A DNA stretch of 64,000 nucleotides from Azospirillum halopraeferens DSM 3675 (GCF_000429625.1 NZ_AUCF01000001.1:124001-188000), one strand, 5' to 3'; counted from the first letter of the stretch, positions 37,395 through 46,641 are shown. A program made the numbers and translations. Notes: a model not told the origin generated them from the letters alone.

Positions 37395-37940
37395 TTACAG
37401 CCGGTTCAGCAGGTCGGTAAACCACGCGATGCGCGCCTGCGTCTGCTGCAGGTCGTGGTCCAGCCACGACGCCAGCACGCCGGGGTCGTCGCTGTGGTGG
37501 CGCTTCAGGTCGGCCAGGCGCGCCATCTCCGTCTCGTGCAGGATCAGCAGCGTGTCCACCTGCTCGCGCTGGGTTTCGGCGTCCAGCAGGTGCAGGAAGC
37601 GCAGCTTCAACGCGATGACCAGCTTGTTCAGCCCGTCCGCCGACGGGGCGCGCACGTTGGCGCGCATCAGCGTGTCGAACTCCAGCCGGCCGGCCGCGGT
37701 GGGGCCGAGGAGGGCGTTGTCCTCCATGCCTGAACCGTCCAGCGCCTCGATCAGCCCCTCGTAGCGCAGCATCTCCAGCGACGTGCCCATCAGGTCCAGC
37801 GAGGGGCCGACGATGCGGTCGAGGAAGTGGCGCACCGCGGACGCGAGGTCGGCGTAACGCATCGCCCCGTTCTGCATCAGCGTGCCGAGAACGGCGAGGC
37901 GCACGGCCTCCTTCGGCATCAGCGAATTGTCGCGGTACAT
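37395..37940 (-). CDS. PadR-like putative transcriptional regulator
   Basis: A 181-residue protein. The N-terminal half (EAVRLAVLGTLMQNGAMRYADLASAV...) looks like a winged helix, and the C-terminal half, LKLRFLHLLDAETQREQVDTLL followed by a long helix ending IAWFTDLLNRL, resembles the coiled-coil dimerisation domain of PadR/AphA-type regulators. The similarity is weak, and no ligand or target can be named. It is flanked by gaps of about 145 bp on both sides and so is probably monocistronic. Confidence 0.55.
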   Translation of the reverse strand: MYRDNSLMPKEAVRLAVLGTLMQNGAMRYADLASAVRHFLDRIVGPSLDLMGTSLEMLRYEGLIEALDGSGMEDNALLGPTAAGRLEFDTLMRANVRAPSADGLNKLVIALKLRFLHLLDAETQREQVDTLLILHETEMARLADLKRHHSDDPGVLASWLDHDLQQTQARIAWFTDLLNRL

Positions 37941-38083
37941 GGCGTCCTCGTCCCCCGGAACGTCGCGGTTTCAGCGGTATCGCCGCCGGCCCGAAGCACC
38001 GGCAAGGATTTCCACCCCCGATAAGGTAGCCTTCGGGGCCGGCCAAGTCCAGTGGTCAAGCGGCATAGCGCCGCCGCATCTGC

Positions 38084-38530
38084 TCAGCCCGGCTCCCGGG
38101 CCTCGCGCAGGCCGCGGCGGGCCAGGGCGTCGGCCCGCTCGTTCTCGGGATGGCCGGCGTGGCCGCGCACCCAGTGGAACTCGATCTCGTGGCGGTTCCG
38201 GGCCTCGTCGAGCCGTTGCCACAGATCGACGTTCTTCACCGGCTTGCGGTCGGCGGTAACCCAGCCCTTGGCCTTCCAGCCGTGGATCCACTTGGTGATG
38301 CCGTTCTTCACGTACTCGCTGTCGGTGTACAGCCGCACCTTGACCGGCCGCTTCAGCGCCTCAAGGGCCTGAATGGCCGCCATCAGCTCCATGCGGTTGT
38401 TGGTGGTGGCCGGTTCGCCGCCGCACAGCTCCTTCTCGACGGTGCCGTAGCGCAGGATGGCGCCCCAGCCACCGGGGCCGGGGTTGCCGCTGCACGCCCC
38501 GTCCGTGAACACGTCGACGACGGCCGTCAT
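38084..38530 (-). CDS. rnhA: Ribonuclease HI
   Basis: A 148-residue enzyme that cleaves the RNA strand of RNA-DNA hybrids. The catalytic carboxylates are visible in [16 protein letters not shown] (Asp), [10 protein letters not shown] (Glu), LYTDSEYV (Asp) and [11 protein letters not shown] (Asp), with the catalytic His in WVRGHAGH. Length is the normal for the RnhA family. The ATG overlaps the thrB stop by four bases, the usual thrB-rnhA coupling of alphaproteobacteria. Confidence 0.98.
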   Translation of the reverse strand: MTAVVDVFTDGACSGNPGPGGWGAILRYGTVEKELCGGEPATTNNRMELMAAIQALEALKRPVKVRLYTDSEYVKNGITKWIHGWKAKGWVTADRKPVKNVDLWQRLDEARNRHEIEFHWVRGHAGHPENERADALARRGLREAREPG

Positions 38531-39495
38531 GGCACGTCCAGCCCGTATTCGCCGAGACCGCGGACCTGCTGGTGGAAGCGCAGCTTGTGCAGGTACTCCA
38601 GCGGGTCCTTGGGCCGCACGAAAGCGCCCGGCGGGTGGTTGAGCAGGTCGTAGAGGCGGGTCAGCAGGAACCGCACCGCCGCACCGCGGCACAGCCATGG
38701 CAGGGCGTCCAGTTCCGCCGCGGACAGGGGGCGGACGCGGGTGTAGTGCGACAGCAGCAGCCGCGCCTTGGTGGCGTTGAAGGCGCCGTCGGGCTCGAAG
38801 CACCAGGCGTTCAGGCAGATCGCCGCGTCGTAGGCGAAGAAGTCGTTGCAGGCGAAGTAGAAGTCGATCAGGCCCGACAGCGCGTCCCCGGTGAAGAACA
38901 CGTTGTCGGGAAACAGGTCGGCGTGGATCACCCCGGACGGCAGGCCGGCCGGCCAATGGGCCTCCAGCGCCGCCAGTTCCGCGGCCAGCGCATCGCGCAG
39001 CCCCGGCCGCACGGTGTCCGCCCGGTCGGCGCAGCGGGCGAACAGGTCGGTCCAGCCGGGCAGCGACAGGGCGTTGGCGCGGACCATGGCGAAGTCGGCC
39101 ACCGCCAGGTGCAGCCGCGCCAGCGCCTCGCCGAGGCGGGCGCAGTGGTTCAGCCCGATGCGCCGCGGCCACATGCCGTTCAGGTACGTGACGATCACCG
39201 CGGGACGGCCGCACAGCTCCCGCAGCGCCTCGCCGTCGCGGCCGTGCACGGGCAGCGGACAGGCCACGCCCCGGTCGGCGACGTGTTCCATCAGCCCCAG
39301 GAAGAACGGCAGGTCCTCACGCCGGGTCCGCTTCTCGTACAAGGTGAGAATGTAGGGGCCGCTGCCGGTGACCAGCAGGTAGTTGGAATTTTCCACCCCC
39401 TCGGCAATTCCCTTGCACGAGAGGACGGGACCCAGATCGTACTGGGCGACGAAGGCGTTCAGCTCCTCGTCGGAGACTTCGGTGTAGACGGCCAT
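38527..39495 (-). CDS. thrB: Homoserine kinase, aminoglycoside-phosphotransferase fold
   Basis: A 322-residue kinase that phosphorylates L-homoserine in threonine synthesis. It belongs to the ThrB type with the aminoglycoside phosphotransferase fold, not the GHMP type. The start [16 protein letters not shown], the glycine-rich [12 protein letters not shown] loop, the catalytic loop [13 protein letters not shown] and the metal-binding [14 protein letters not shown] are typical. Two upstream in-frame ATGs exist, but MAVYTEVSD is the family N-terminus. The gene couples to rnhA. Confidence 0.96.
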   Translation of the reverse strand: MAVYTEVSDEELNAFVAQYDLGPVLSCKGIAEGVENSNYLLVTGSGPYILTLYEKRTRREDLPFFLGLMEHVADRGVACPLPVHGRDGEALRELCGRPAVIVTYLNGMWPRRIGLNHCARLGEALARLHLAVADFAMVRANALSLPGWTDLFARCADRADTVRPGLRDALAAELAALEAHWPAGLPSGVIHADLFPDNVFFTGDALSGLIDFYFACNDFFAYDAAICLNAWCFEPDGAFNATKARLLLSHYTRVRPLSAAELDALPWLCRGAAVRFLLTRLYDLLNHPPGAFVRPKDPLEYLHKLRFHQQVRGLGEYGLDVP

Positions 39496-39571
39496 GGCCA
39501 TGCGCCTTACCGGGTTTCGCGCCACCGGTCAATGGCCGGTCGACGGGCGGTCGCGGCGCGCTGCGGCCGAC

Positions 39572-40384
39572 CTACTCCCCGTCGTCGGCGCCGTCGGGCG
39601 GCGCCGCCGGGTGCGGCGCTGCCGTGCCGGGCGGTTGGATCTGGCGGTAGCGCTCCAGAACCCAGCCCAGATGGGTGCGGATGGCCTCCGCGGCGTCGTC
39701 GGGGGCGCGGCGGGACAGCGCCTCGTAGATGGCGCGGTGGTGACGCAGCATGGTGTCCTCCCGTCCCTCGGCGAACACCGGGGAGTGGTGGAATTCCACC
39801 ATCTGGCCCAGGATCTCGCGGATGGTGGAGAGGATGTGCAGGTAGACGGGGCTGCCCGCGGCCCGGCCGATGGCCAGGTGGAAGTCGAAATCGTCATCGG
39901 TGCGGTTGCGCCCCGGCCGGTCCATCAGGCTGACGATGCGCCCGATGGCGTCGAGCTGGTCGGCGCTGGCCCGCTCGGCGGCGCGCCGGGCCGCCCAGGT
40001 CTCCAGCGCCATGCGGATCTCCACCAGGTCGTAGAGGTTCTCCAGCTTGACACGGACCATTTCGGTGAGCGCTGCGTCCATGGCACCGGCCGAGGACACC
40101 ACCCGCGTGCCGCCGCCCTGAACGGCCGTGAGAAATCCCTGGGTCTTCAGCTTCTGCAACGCCGCCCGCACCGACACCCGGCTGACGTTGAGCTGCTCGG
40201 CCAATTGGCGTTCGCCGGGCAGGCGCTGTCCCGGCTCCAGGTCGCCGTGGCCGATGCGATCCAGGATGCGCTCCGCCACCCAGTCGGAGACGCGCCGGGT
40301 CGGGTCGGGTCGGACCTTCCCGTCGTCGGCCGGGGTGGTGGGTTGCGGCGCAACCTCGGACGGTGTCAGGTCGGGATTGTTCAT
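39572..40384 (-). CDS. FadR/GntR family transcriptional regulator (FCD domain)
   Basis: A 270-residue repressor-type regulator. The GntR winged helix lies at about residues 30-95 (RILDRIGHGDLEPGQRLPGERQLAEQLNVSRVSVRAAL in pieces), and the all-helical FCD ligand-binding domain at about 105-240 shows the metal-binding pattern with Asp and three His (FDFHLAIGRAAG, HHSPVF, HHRAIYEAL). The tail is proline-rich. It lies 32 bp downstream of an EamA permease gene and may control it; the ligand is unknown but FCD proteins usually sense carboxylic acids. Confidence 0.9.
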   Translation of the reverse strand: MNNPDLTPSEVAPQPTTPADDGKVRPDPTRRVSDWVAERILDRIGHGDLEPGQRLPGERQLAEQLNVSRVSVRAALQKLKTQGFLTAVQGGGTRVVSSAGAMDAALTEMVRVKLENLYDLVEIRMALETWAARRAAERASADQLDAIGRIVSLMDRPGRNRTDDDFDFHLAIGRAAGSPVYLHILSTIREILGQMVEFHHSPVFAEGREDTMLRHHRAIYEALSRRAPDDAAEAIRTHLGWVLERYRQIQPPGTAAPHPAAPPDGADDGE

Positions 40385-40416
40385 TGCGCGAGTATCCGTC
40401 CCCGGGAAATGATTCG

Positions 40417-41334
40417 TCAACGACTGCCGCGCCTGGCCAGCAGGATTCCGGCGAGCACGATGGCGGCGCCGGCCGCCTGCCACGGCCCCAGCGATTCGCC
40501 CAGCAGGGCCCAGGCGAACACCGCCGCCGCCGCCGGCTGCAAAAGCAGGCTGACCGACGAGAACGCGGCCGGCAGATGGGCCAGGGCGTAGGCGATCAGG
40601 CTCTGCCCACCGGCGTGGCTGACCAGCGCCAGCCCCAGCAGCACGGCCCAGCCGGCAAGGGTGGGCGACATCAGGCTTTCGCCGGACAGGATGGCGATGG
40701 GCAGCAGCGCCGCGCCGGTTACCACGCCGCTCCATGTCATGATGGTGGCGGTGGAGAACTCCGCGCGCAGGCGCCCGACCGACAGGATGTACCCGCCGTA
40801 GAAGACGGCCGTCAGCAGCCCCAGGGCGTCGCCGAACAGGGCGTCGACGCTCAACTGAAGGCTCCGCCCCATCAGCACGACGGCACCGCCCAGCGCCAGC
40901 GCCAGGCCCAGAACGAAGGTGCGCGAGAAACGCTCCTTGAACACCAGCCAGGATACCAGGGTCACGAAGATGGGGGCGAAGTTGGCCAGCAGCGTGGCGT
41001 TGGCGACCGAGGTGAACTGGATCGACCAGTGCCAGACCGCGAGATCGCCGGCAAAGAACAGCCCGGCCACCGATAGGCGAAGGTGGTCCTTCAGGCCGGA
41101 CGGCCGGCGGGCCCGCATACCGCCCTTGGGCTCCAGCCGCATCCACAGGTACAGGGCGGGCAGGGCGAAGGCCAGGCGCCAGAAGGCGGTGGCGCTCGGC
41201 CCCACCTCCGACAGGCGCACGAAGATGGGCGCGAAGGCGATGCCCAGGGCGCCGATCAGCAGCGCCGCGATCGCGATGCGCTGGGTACGGTCACCGCGGG
41301 GCAGGGCGAGGGTGGCGGAGCTGGCGTCTGGCAT
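40417..41334 (-). CDS. EamA/DMT superfamily permease
   Basis: A 305-residue inner-membrane protein with ten predicted helices in two EamA repeats (about residues 20-150 and 165-300). Characteristic segments are FAPIFVRLSEVGPSATAFWR at the start of repeat one, TSVANATLLANFAPIFVTL, and FSSVSLLLQPAAAAVFAWALLGE at the end of repeat two. Such carriers export amino acids or other metabolites, but the substrate cannot be told. The ATG at 41334 is preferred; an upstream in-frame ATG would add 17 residues. It precedes the FadR-type regulator by 32 bp. Confidence 0.9.
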   Translation of the reverse strand: MPDASSATLALPRGDRTQRIAIAALLIGALGIAFAPIFVRLSEVGPSATAFWRLAFALPALYLWMRLEPKGGMRARRPSGLKDHLRLSVAGLFFAGDLAVWHWSIQFTSVANATLLANFAPIFVTLVSWLVFKERFSRTFVLGLALALGGAVVLMGRSLQLSVDALFGDALGLLTAVFYGGYILSVGRLRAEFSTATIMTWSGVVTGAALLPIAILSGESLMSPTLAGWAVLLGLALVSHAGGQSLIAYALAHLPAAFSSVSLLLQPAAAAVFAWALLGESLGPWQAAGAAIVLAGILLARRGSR

Positions 41335-41418
41335 GGAATGCTTATAAACGGCCGCACCGTGTCCGTCACCAGCCCCGAAGGGCATGGCTCGGTTGCATGA
41401 ACGCTCCCGGGGTTCGCC

Positions 41419-41826
41419 TCAACTGCAAAAGGCGGTGCACACCTGGCGCGGGATGACCTGACCGCCGCAGGTGGCGAAGCAGGTGCGGAAATCGCTTTGG
41501 CAGGCCCCGTCGCACCCGCTGTCGTTGCACCGCCAGGTCTGTTCAAAGCTGGACGGCGTGCGTTTGATCGGTTCCTTCTTGGCGGTCCGCTCGTTGACGT
41601 ACTGCTGGTAGTCCATCATGGCGCGGGAGCGCTGATCGGCGACGCAGGTCTGCTTTTCCAGCCGGCAGGACTGCCGGCAGTACTGGGTGGTCTGCTGGCA
41701 CTGGGCCACGCACATCCGCCCCTCGGGGCTGGACGGCGGGATGAGGGTGTATTGGGTCTCGATCACCGGCCCGCAGCCCGCCAGGGCAAGGAGAACCGCG
41801 AACAAGACCAGACGCACCTGTTTCAT
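41419..41826 (-). CDS. Cysteine-rich lipoprotein with duplicated CX3C-X6-CX3C motif
   Basis: A 135-residue protein with a lipoprotein signal peptide ending in LALAGC (lipidated Cys18). The mature part has 12 further cysteines: 39, 43, 50, 54, 61, 100, 105, 109, 116, 120, 130 and 134. C39-X3-C43-X6-C50-X3-C54 and C105-X3-C109-X6-C116-X3-C120 have exactly the same spacing, which suggests an internal duplication forming two disulfide-bonded helical hairpins, with a last C130-X3-C134 pair. A charged linker with YQQYVNERTAKKE separates the halves. I do not recognise a named family. It should sit in the oxidising periplasm anchored to a membrane. The next gene on the strand is an EamA permease 84 bp on. 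Confidence 0.85.
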   Translation of the reverse strand: MKQVRLVLFAVLLALAGCGPVIETQYTLIPPSSPEGRMCVAQCQQTTQYCRQSCRLEKQTCVADQRSRAMMDYQQYVNERTAKKEPIKRTPSSFEQTWRCNDSGCDGACQSDFRTCFATCGGQVIPRQVCTAFCS

Positions 41827-41941
41827 CCCGAATCCCCGGTTATCAAGCGATGACCGGACGCTAGCACCGTAACCGAAGGGTTACCACTCCCGTACGCGTG
41901 TGCTGCCCGCTTCCGCCCGTCCGTCTCCCTGCGCTACAGTG

Positions 41942-42829
41942 ATGATCATGACGCCACCCTCACCTTGCTGTCCCGCCCGGCCGCTGCACCCGTCGTCCGG
42001 GCCCGTTCCGGCGCGCGCCGCGCCGCGCCCCCTGATCGGCCCCGACGACCCGCCGCCGGCCACCGTGCTGAACCCCGGCGGCGCGGCGGCGATGGTCCTG
42101 GTCTGCGACCACGCCCACCGCACCATTCCCCGGGCGCTGGGCTCGCTGGGCCTGTCGGAGGAGCAGTTGCGCCGTCATATCGCCTATGACATCGGGGCGG
42201 CCGACGTGACGCGGCATCTGGCGGAGCGTTTCGACGCGCCGGCGGTCCTGGCCGGCTATTCGCGCCTGGTGATCGACCCCAACCGGGCGCTGGAGGACCC
42301 CACGGCCGTGCCGGTGGTCAGCGACGACGTGGTGATCCCCGGCAACCGGGCTCTCGACGCCGAGGACGTGCGCCGGCGGGTGGATGCCTTCTTCACACCC
42401 TATCAGGCCACGGTGGCGGCCACGGTGGCGGCCAAACGGGAGCAGGGGGTGGTGCCCGCCTTCGTGTCCGTACACAGCTTCACGCCGGAGATGCGCGGCG
42501 TGGCGCGGCCCTGGCACGTGGGCGTGCTGTGGGACGGGGACCCGCGCATCGCCGTGCCGCTGATCGAACGGCTGCGCGCCGACGGGCGCTGGTGCGTCGG
42601 CGACAACGAGCCCTATTCCGGCCGCGGCACGCTGGGCGGCACGGTGGAGACGCACGCCACGCCGGCCGGCCTGCCCAACGTCCTGCTCGAGATCCGCCAG
42701 GACCTGATCGCCACGCCGCAGGGGGCGGCGGAGTGGGCCGACGTCATCGGCGACGCGCTCGACGCGGTGCTGGCCGCCGATCCCGACATCTTCACCGTAC
42801 GCGTCTACCCGCGGGAGGCACGGGAATGA
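41942..42829 (+). CDS. N-formylglutamate amidohydrolase family protein
   Basis: A protein of about 295 residues of the N-formylglutamate amidohydrolase family (PF05013), enzymes that hydrolyse N-formyl-L-glutamate to glutamate and formate in histidine breakdown. Family blocks seen are MVLVCDHAHRTIPRAL, RHIAYDIGAADVTRHLAERFDAP, YSRLVIDPNRALEDPT, SVHSFTPEM, and VGDNEPYSGRGTLGGTVETHA. Its start is ambiguous between ATGs at 41942 and 41948; the first 30 residues are proline-rich and poorly conserved. No hut genes are nearby; the stop overlaps the start of a carboxylate-amine ligase gene, so the true substrate may be linked to that enzyme. Confidence 0.88.
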   Translation: MIMTPPSPCCPARPLHPSSGPVPARAAPRPLIGPDDPPPATVLNPGGAAAMVLVCDHAHRTIPRALGSLGLSEEQLRRHIAYDIGAADVTRHLAERFDAPAVLAGYSRLVIDPNRALEDPTAVPVVSDDVVIPGNRALDAEDVRRRVDAFFTPYQATVAATVAAKREQGVVPAFVSVHSFTPEMRGVARPWHVGVLWDGDPRIAVPLIERLRADGRWCVGDNEPYSGRGTLGGTVETHATPAGLPNVLLEIRQDLIATPQGAAEWADVIGDALDAVLAADPDIFTVRVYPREARE

Positions 42830-43968
42830 CGGGCGAGCCGGCCTTCACCATCGGGCTGGAGGAGGAATACCTCCTCGTCGACCGCCGCACCCGCGACATC
42901 GTGCCGAGCCCGCCGGAGGAGATGCTGAAGGCGGCGCAGGCCCTTGCCCCCGGCCAGATCCAGCCGGAGTTCCTGCGCTGCCAGATCGAGGTGGGCACGC
43001 GCGTGTGTTCCACCATCCCGCAAGCGCGCGCCGAACTGGCCCGCCTGCGCGCCACCGTGGCCGGCGTCGCCGATGGCTACGGCCTTGCCCCTATCGCCGC
43101 GTCCACCCACCCCTTCGCCGCGTGGGAGCCGCAGAAGCACACCAACCGCGACCGCTACAACATGCTGGCGCGCGATCTCGGCGCACCGGCGCGGCGGCTG
43201 ATGATCTGCGGCATGCACGTGCACGTGGGCATCGACGACGACGACCTGCGCATCGACCTGATGAACCAGGTGCGTTACTTCCTGCCGCACCTGCTGGCGC
43301 TGTCCACCTCCTCGCCCTTCTGGCGGGGACGGGAGATGGAGCGCAAGTCCTACCGGCTGTCCGTCTGGCACGACCTGCCGCGCACCGGCATGCCCGAGGA
43401 CTTCGCCAGCTTCGGCGAGTACCTGAACAACGTGGACGTGCTGGTGAAGTGCGGGGTCATCGAGGACGCCAGCAAGCTGTGGTGGGACATCCGCCCGTCC
43501 ACCCGCTTCCCGACGCTGGAGATGCGGATCACCGACATCTGCACCCGGCTGGACGACGCGGTGACCATCGCGGCGCTGCTGCGCTGCCTGTTGCGGATGC
43601 TGTGGCGGCTGAAACTGCGCAACGTCACCTGGCGTCCCTACCGCCGCCTGCTGATCGAGGAGAACCGCTGGCGCGCCCAGCGCTACGGCTTCGACGACGG
43701 GCTGGTGGACTTCGGCCGCGGCGAGATCGTTCCCTACGCCGACCTGCTGGAGGAACTGATCGCCCTGGTGCAGGAGGACGCCCGCCATTTCGACTGCGTC
43801 GCCGAGGTCGCGGCCGCCCGCGACATCCTCACCCGCGGCACCAGCGCCCACCGCCAGGTGGCGGTTTACCGCCAGGCCCTGGAGGACGGCGCGGACGGCT
43901 GGGAGGCCATGCAGCGCGTGGTCGACTGGCTGATCGAGGAGACCATGGTCGGGGTGGGCACGCCCTGA
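42826..43968 (+). CDS. Carboxylate-amine ligase, YbdK/GCS2 family
   Basis: A 380-residue member of the glutamate-cysteine ligase-like family 2. FTIGLEEEYLLVD carries the metal-binding glutamates at the N-terminus, and EFLRCQIEVGTRVC, MICGMHVHVGI and FPTLEMRITDICTRLDDA are other family blocks. E. coli YbdK has only weak gamma-glutamylcysteine ligase activity, so the natural reaction is uncertain. The ATG at 42826 overlaps the upstream stop by four bases (ATGA), joining it to the N-formylglutamate amidohydrolase gene. It may be part of a glutamate- or glutamyl-amide pathway. Confidence 0.9.
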   Translation: MTGEPAFTIGLEEEYLLVDRRTRDIVPSPPEEMLKAAQALAPGQIQPEFLRCQIEVGTRVCSTIPQARAELARLRATVAGVADGYGLAPIAASTHPFAAWEPQKHTNRDRYNMLARDLGAPARRLMICGMHVHVGIDDDDLRIDLMNQVRYFLPHLLALSTSSPFWRGREMERKSYRLSVWHDLPRTGMPEDFASFGEYLNNVDVLVKCGVIEDASKLWWDIRPSTRFPTLEMRITDICTRLDDAVTIAALLRCLLRMLWRLKLRNVTWRPYRRLLIEENRWRAQRYGFDDGLVDFGRGEIVPYADLLEELIALVQEDARHFDCVAEVAAARDILTRGTSAHRQVAVYRQALEDGADGWEAMQRVVDWLIEETMVGVGTP

Positions 43969-43990
43969 CCAACGGCGGCTGCCGCCGCCG

Positions 43991-46558
43991 TCAGAATTGG
44001 CGCAGCAGCCGTTCGATGTACTCGCGCTCCATCTGCGGCCGGTCGTATTCGCCGGAGCGGCGGCGCAGTTCGTCCAGGATCTCGCGGGCGCGCTGGATGT
44101 CGGCCTCGCCGGGGATCTTCACCTGGCCGTCGTCGACCTGATTGAAGCCGTCGGGGCGGCGGCCCAGCGGGTCGCGGTTGCGGCCGGGCTGGTTCGGCGG
44201 CGCGCCCGGCGGGCCCATCATCATGCCGGGGCCGGCCATCTGCTGCATCATCTGCTCGGCCATGCCCTGGAGACCCTGCTGCAACTCTTGCAGCGCCTGT
44301 CCCTGCGACGGCACGGCGGCACCGGGGGCGCCCTGCTGCAGCGCCTGCGCGGCGTCGCGCATGGCCCGCTCGGCGCGGCCGAGCGGTTGCGGGATGTCGC
44401 CCATCTGCTCGCCCATCCGGCGCATCATCTCGCCGAGCTGGCGGCGCAGGGCCTCCTGCCGTTCGGCCTGCTGCTGGGTCAGCGGGCTGGCGGATTGCTG
44501 CTGCTGCTGGCGGCCGCCGCGGCCGCGCGGCGACTGCTCGCCCCCCGGCTGCGGCATGCCGTTCATGGCGTTCATCTGGTCCTGCGCGCTGCGGAAGCTC
44601 TCGTCCATCAGCTCCTGCTGCTGCTGCATCAGATCCTGCATGTCGCGCATCGCCTGCATGGCCTGGTTCTGGCCCTGCGGCATCTGCGCCATCATGCCCG
44701 CCCGCATGTTCTCCAGCATCTGCTGGAGCTGCGAGAGCATCTGGCGGGCGGCGTCGCGCGCCCCCGTCTCCGCCATCTCGCGCATGCGGTCCATCATTTC
44801 CTGAAGGTCCGCCTGGTTCATCATGTTCTGCGCCATCTCCGGCGGGATCATCGGGACCTCCTCGCCCCGTTCCAGCGCCTGGCGCAGGTTCTCGGCCATC
44901 GCCTCCATGAAGCGGTCGAAGGCTTCCTGCAACTGGTCCATGAGTTGCCGGATTTCCTCGTCGGAGGCGTTGCGGTCCAGCGCCTCGGCCAGGCGACGCT
45001 CGGCGTCGCGCAGATCGCGCTCGGCCAGCGACAGACCGCCGTCCTCGATGCGCAGGGCCGTCTCCCACAGAAGGCGCTGCACCCCCGTCACCGCCGCATC
45101 GTCGGCGTCCAGCATCAGGCGCGCGGCGGCGGTGCGCAGGGCCAGGAAGACCACCAGGTCATGGCCGTAACGGGCGGGAATCGCCGACAGGTCGGCCAGG
45201 ATCTCGGCCACCGGCTCGCGTGCACCGGGTTCCAGGGTCAGGCGCTTGCGCTGCTCGACGATGGCGCGGGCGATGGGATGGTTGAACACCCGCTCCGGCA
45301 GGACCATCGCAAAGTCCTCGGTCTCGCCGGTCTGGGCCGCCCCGTCGACGGCGGTCAGGCGCAATGTCACCGGCAGCCCGGCCCAGGGATGGTCGGTCAG
45401 GTCGTGGAAGGCGGCCTGCCGGGCCTCCTTCGGGTTGATGCCGGGCAGCGGCAGGGGCAGTTCCAGCGGCTCCCGCCCCACCGTCTCCGGCAGATCCTCG
45501 GGAGCGAGCCGGACGGTGGCGGACACGGCGGCGATGCCGTAGTCGTCGCGGGCCGCGTACTCGATGCGCAGTGCGCCGCGCTCGGACCGGGCCGGGGGAG
45601 CGGCGAACTCGATGGCGGGGGGGCTGTCGGCGATCACCTCGATCGCCCAGGAGCCGAGCGTGCCTCCCCCCTGCGTCACGGCGATCCGGTGGCCGGCGGT
45701 CACCGGCGCCTGCACCTGGAAGGACCCGGAATCCACGGTTTCGAAGGGCACCCGTTCATCGCCGATCTGCAGCGCCGGCTGGGACGCCCCGCCGGTGACC
45801 CGGCCGAGCACGAGGCTGCCTTCCGGCACCATGACGGGACCGGCGGGACCCTCGGTCGCGGGGCCGGTACCCGCCCGCAGGAAGATGGGCGGCAAGCCGG
45901 TGTATTCCGGCGGCGTCAGCCACAGGTCGAGAGCGACGGGAGCGGCCACCGCGCCGCCGCCGAGGTGCGGCGTCAGGGCGGCGGAGAGGCGGGGACGCCA
46001 GTCGTGCCAGCCGCCGGCCACCGCGACGAACAGGACGAGGCCGACCGCCATGCGCAGCGCCAGCGGGTCGCGCGCCGCCACGTTGGGGTGCGGTGCGGCG
46101 ACGCGCAGATGGCGCACGCTGTCGCGCATGCGCTCCTGGTGGATGCGCCACAGGGCCGCGGCGGTGGCGTCGCCGCCCGCCGGGGCGTCGCGCAGGGCGT
46201 TGAGGGGACGGTGGGCCAGCCCGCTGTCCCGCTCCACGCGGCGCCGCGCGGTGGCGGGGTCGGGCAGGGTGACGCGGCGCAGACCGCGCCACAGGGTGCC
46301 GCCGATCGCCACCGCGAAGACCGCCAGCACGGCGGCATGCAGCCATCCCGGCAGCATCGGCAGGATGTTCAACAGCGCCAGCGCCAGGAACGCCCCGACC
46401 AGGGCCGCGGGAATCCACAGCGCCGGCCACAGCCGTTCCCACAGCAGGGCGGCGCGGGCCAGGGCGAGATGCCCGGCGGGCGCACCGGCGTCGCGCCCCG
46501 GCACCGGGCGCGGGGAGGGTGGGGCGGCGCCACGCCCGCGGGTCGTCTTGTCCTGCAT
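43991..46558 (-). CDS. DUF4175 (TIGR02302) family membrane protein
   Basis: An 855-residue alphaproteobacterial protein of the DUF4175 family. Transmembrane helices lie at about 47-66, 73-90 and 170-187; a long periplasmic part with beta-rich repeats (about 210-420) follows. From about 560 to 800 the sequence is rich in Gln and Met (QQQQQ, MQDLMQQQQELMDES, MMRRMGEQMGD), forming long coiled-coil-like helices, and the end is EYIERLLRQF. The function of this family is unknown; the size and architecture suggest a cell-envelope role. The start has GGGAG six bases before the ATG. The gene is convergent with the YbdK-like gene. Confidence 0.88.
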   Translation of the reverse strand: MQDKTTRGRGAAPPSPRPVPGRDAGAPAGHLALARAALLWERLWPALWIPAALVGAFLALALLNILPMLPGWLHAAVLAVFAVAIGGTLWRGLRRVTLPDPATARRRVERDSGLAHRPLNALRDAPAGGDATAAALWRIHQERMRDSVRHLRVAAPHPNVAARDPLALRMAVGLVLFVAVAGGWHDWRPRLSAALTPHLGGGAVAAPVALDLWLTPPEYTGLPPIFLRAGTGPATEGPAGPVMVPEGSLVLGRVTGGASQPALQIGDERVPFETVDSGSFQVQAPVTAGHRIAVTQGGGTLGSWAIEVIADSPPAIEFAAPPARSERGALRIEYAARDDYGIAAVSATVRLAPEDLPETVGREPLELPLPLPGINPKEARQAAFHDLTDHPWAGLPVTLRLTAVDGAAQTGETEDFAMVLPERVFNHPIARAIVEQRKRLTLEPGAREPVAEILADLSAIPARYGHDLVVFLALRTAAARLMLDADDAAVTGVQRLLWETALRIEDGGLSLAERDLRDAERRLAEALDRNASDEEIRQLMDQLQEAFDRFMEAMAENLRQALERGEEVPMIPPEMAQNMMNQADLQEMMDRMREMAETGARDAARQMLSQLQQMLENMRAGMMAQMPQGQNQAMQAMRDMQDLMQQQQELMDESFRSAQDQMNAMNGMPQPGGEQSPRGRGGRQQQQQSASPLTQQQAERQEALRRQLGEMMRRMGEQMGDIPQPLGRAERAMRDAAQALQQGAPGAAVPSQGQALQELQQGLQGMAEQMMQQMAGPGMMMGPPGAPPNQPGRNRDPLGRRPDGFNQVDDGQVKIPGEADIQRAREILDELRRRSGEYDRPQMEREYIERLLRQF

Positions 46559-46572
46559 GCCGCTCTCCCGTC

Positions 46573-46604
46573 CCCTCGTTCCGGCCGGCCCTCGTTCCGG
46601 CCGG
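46573..46604. repeat. Tandem 16-bp direct repeat
   Basis: CCCTCGTTCCGGCCGG occurs twice without a gap (46573-46588 and 46589-46604), in the 83-bp gap between the hemerythrin gene and the DUF4175 gene. It lies 15-46 bases upstream of the DUF4175 start and could be a slippage duplication or a pair of binding sites. Confidence 0.6.
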
Positions 46605-46641
46605 ATGGTCGCGGCCCGGCCGGTGTCCGTCCATGGTCAGT

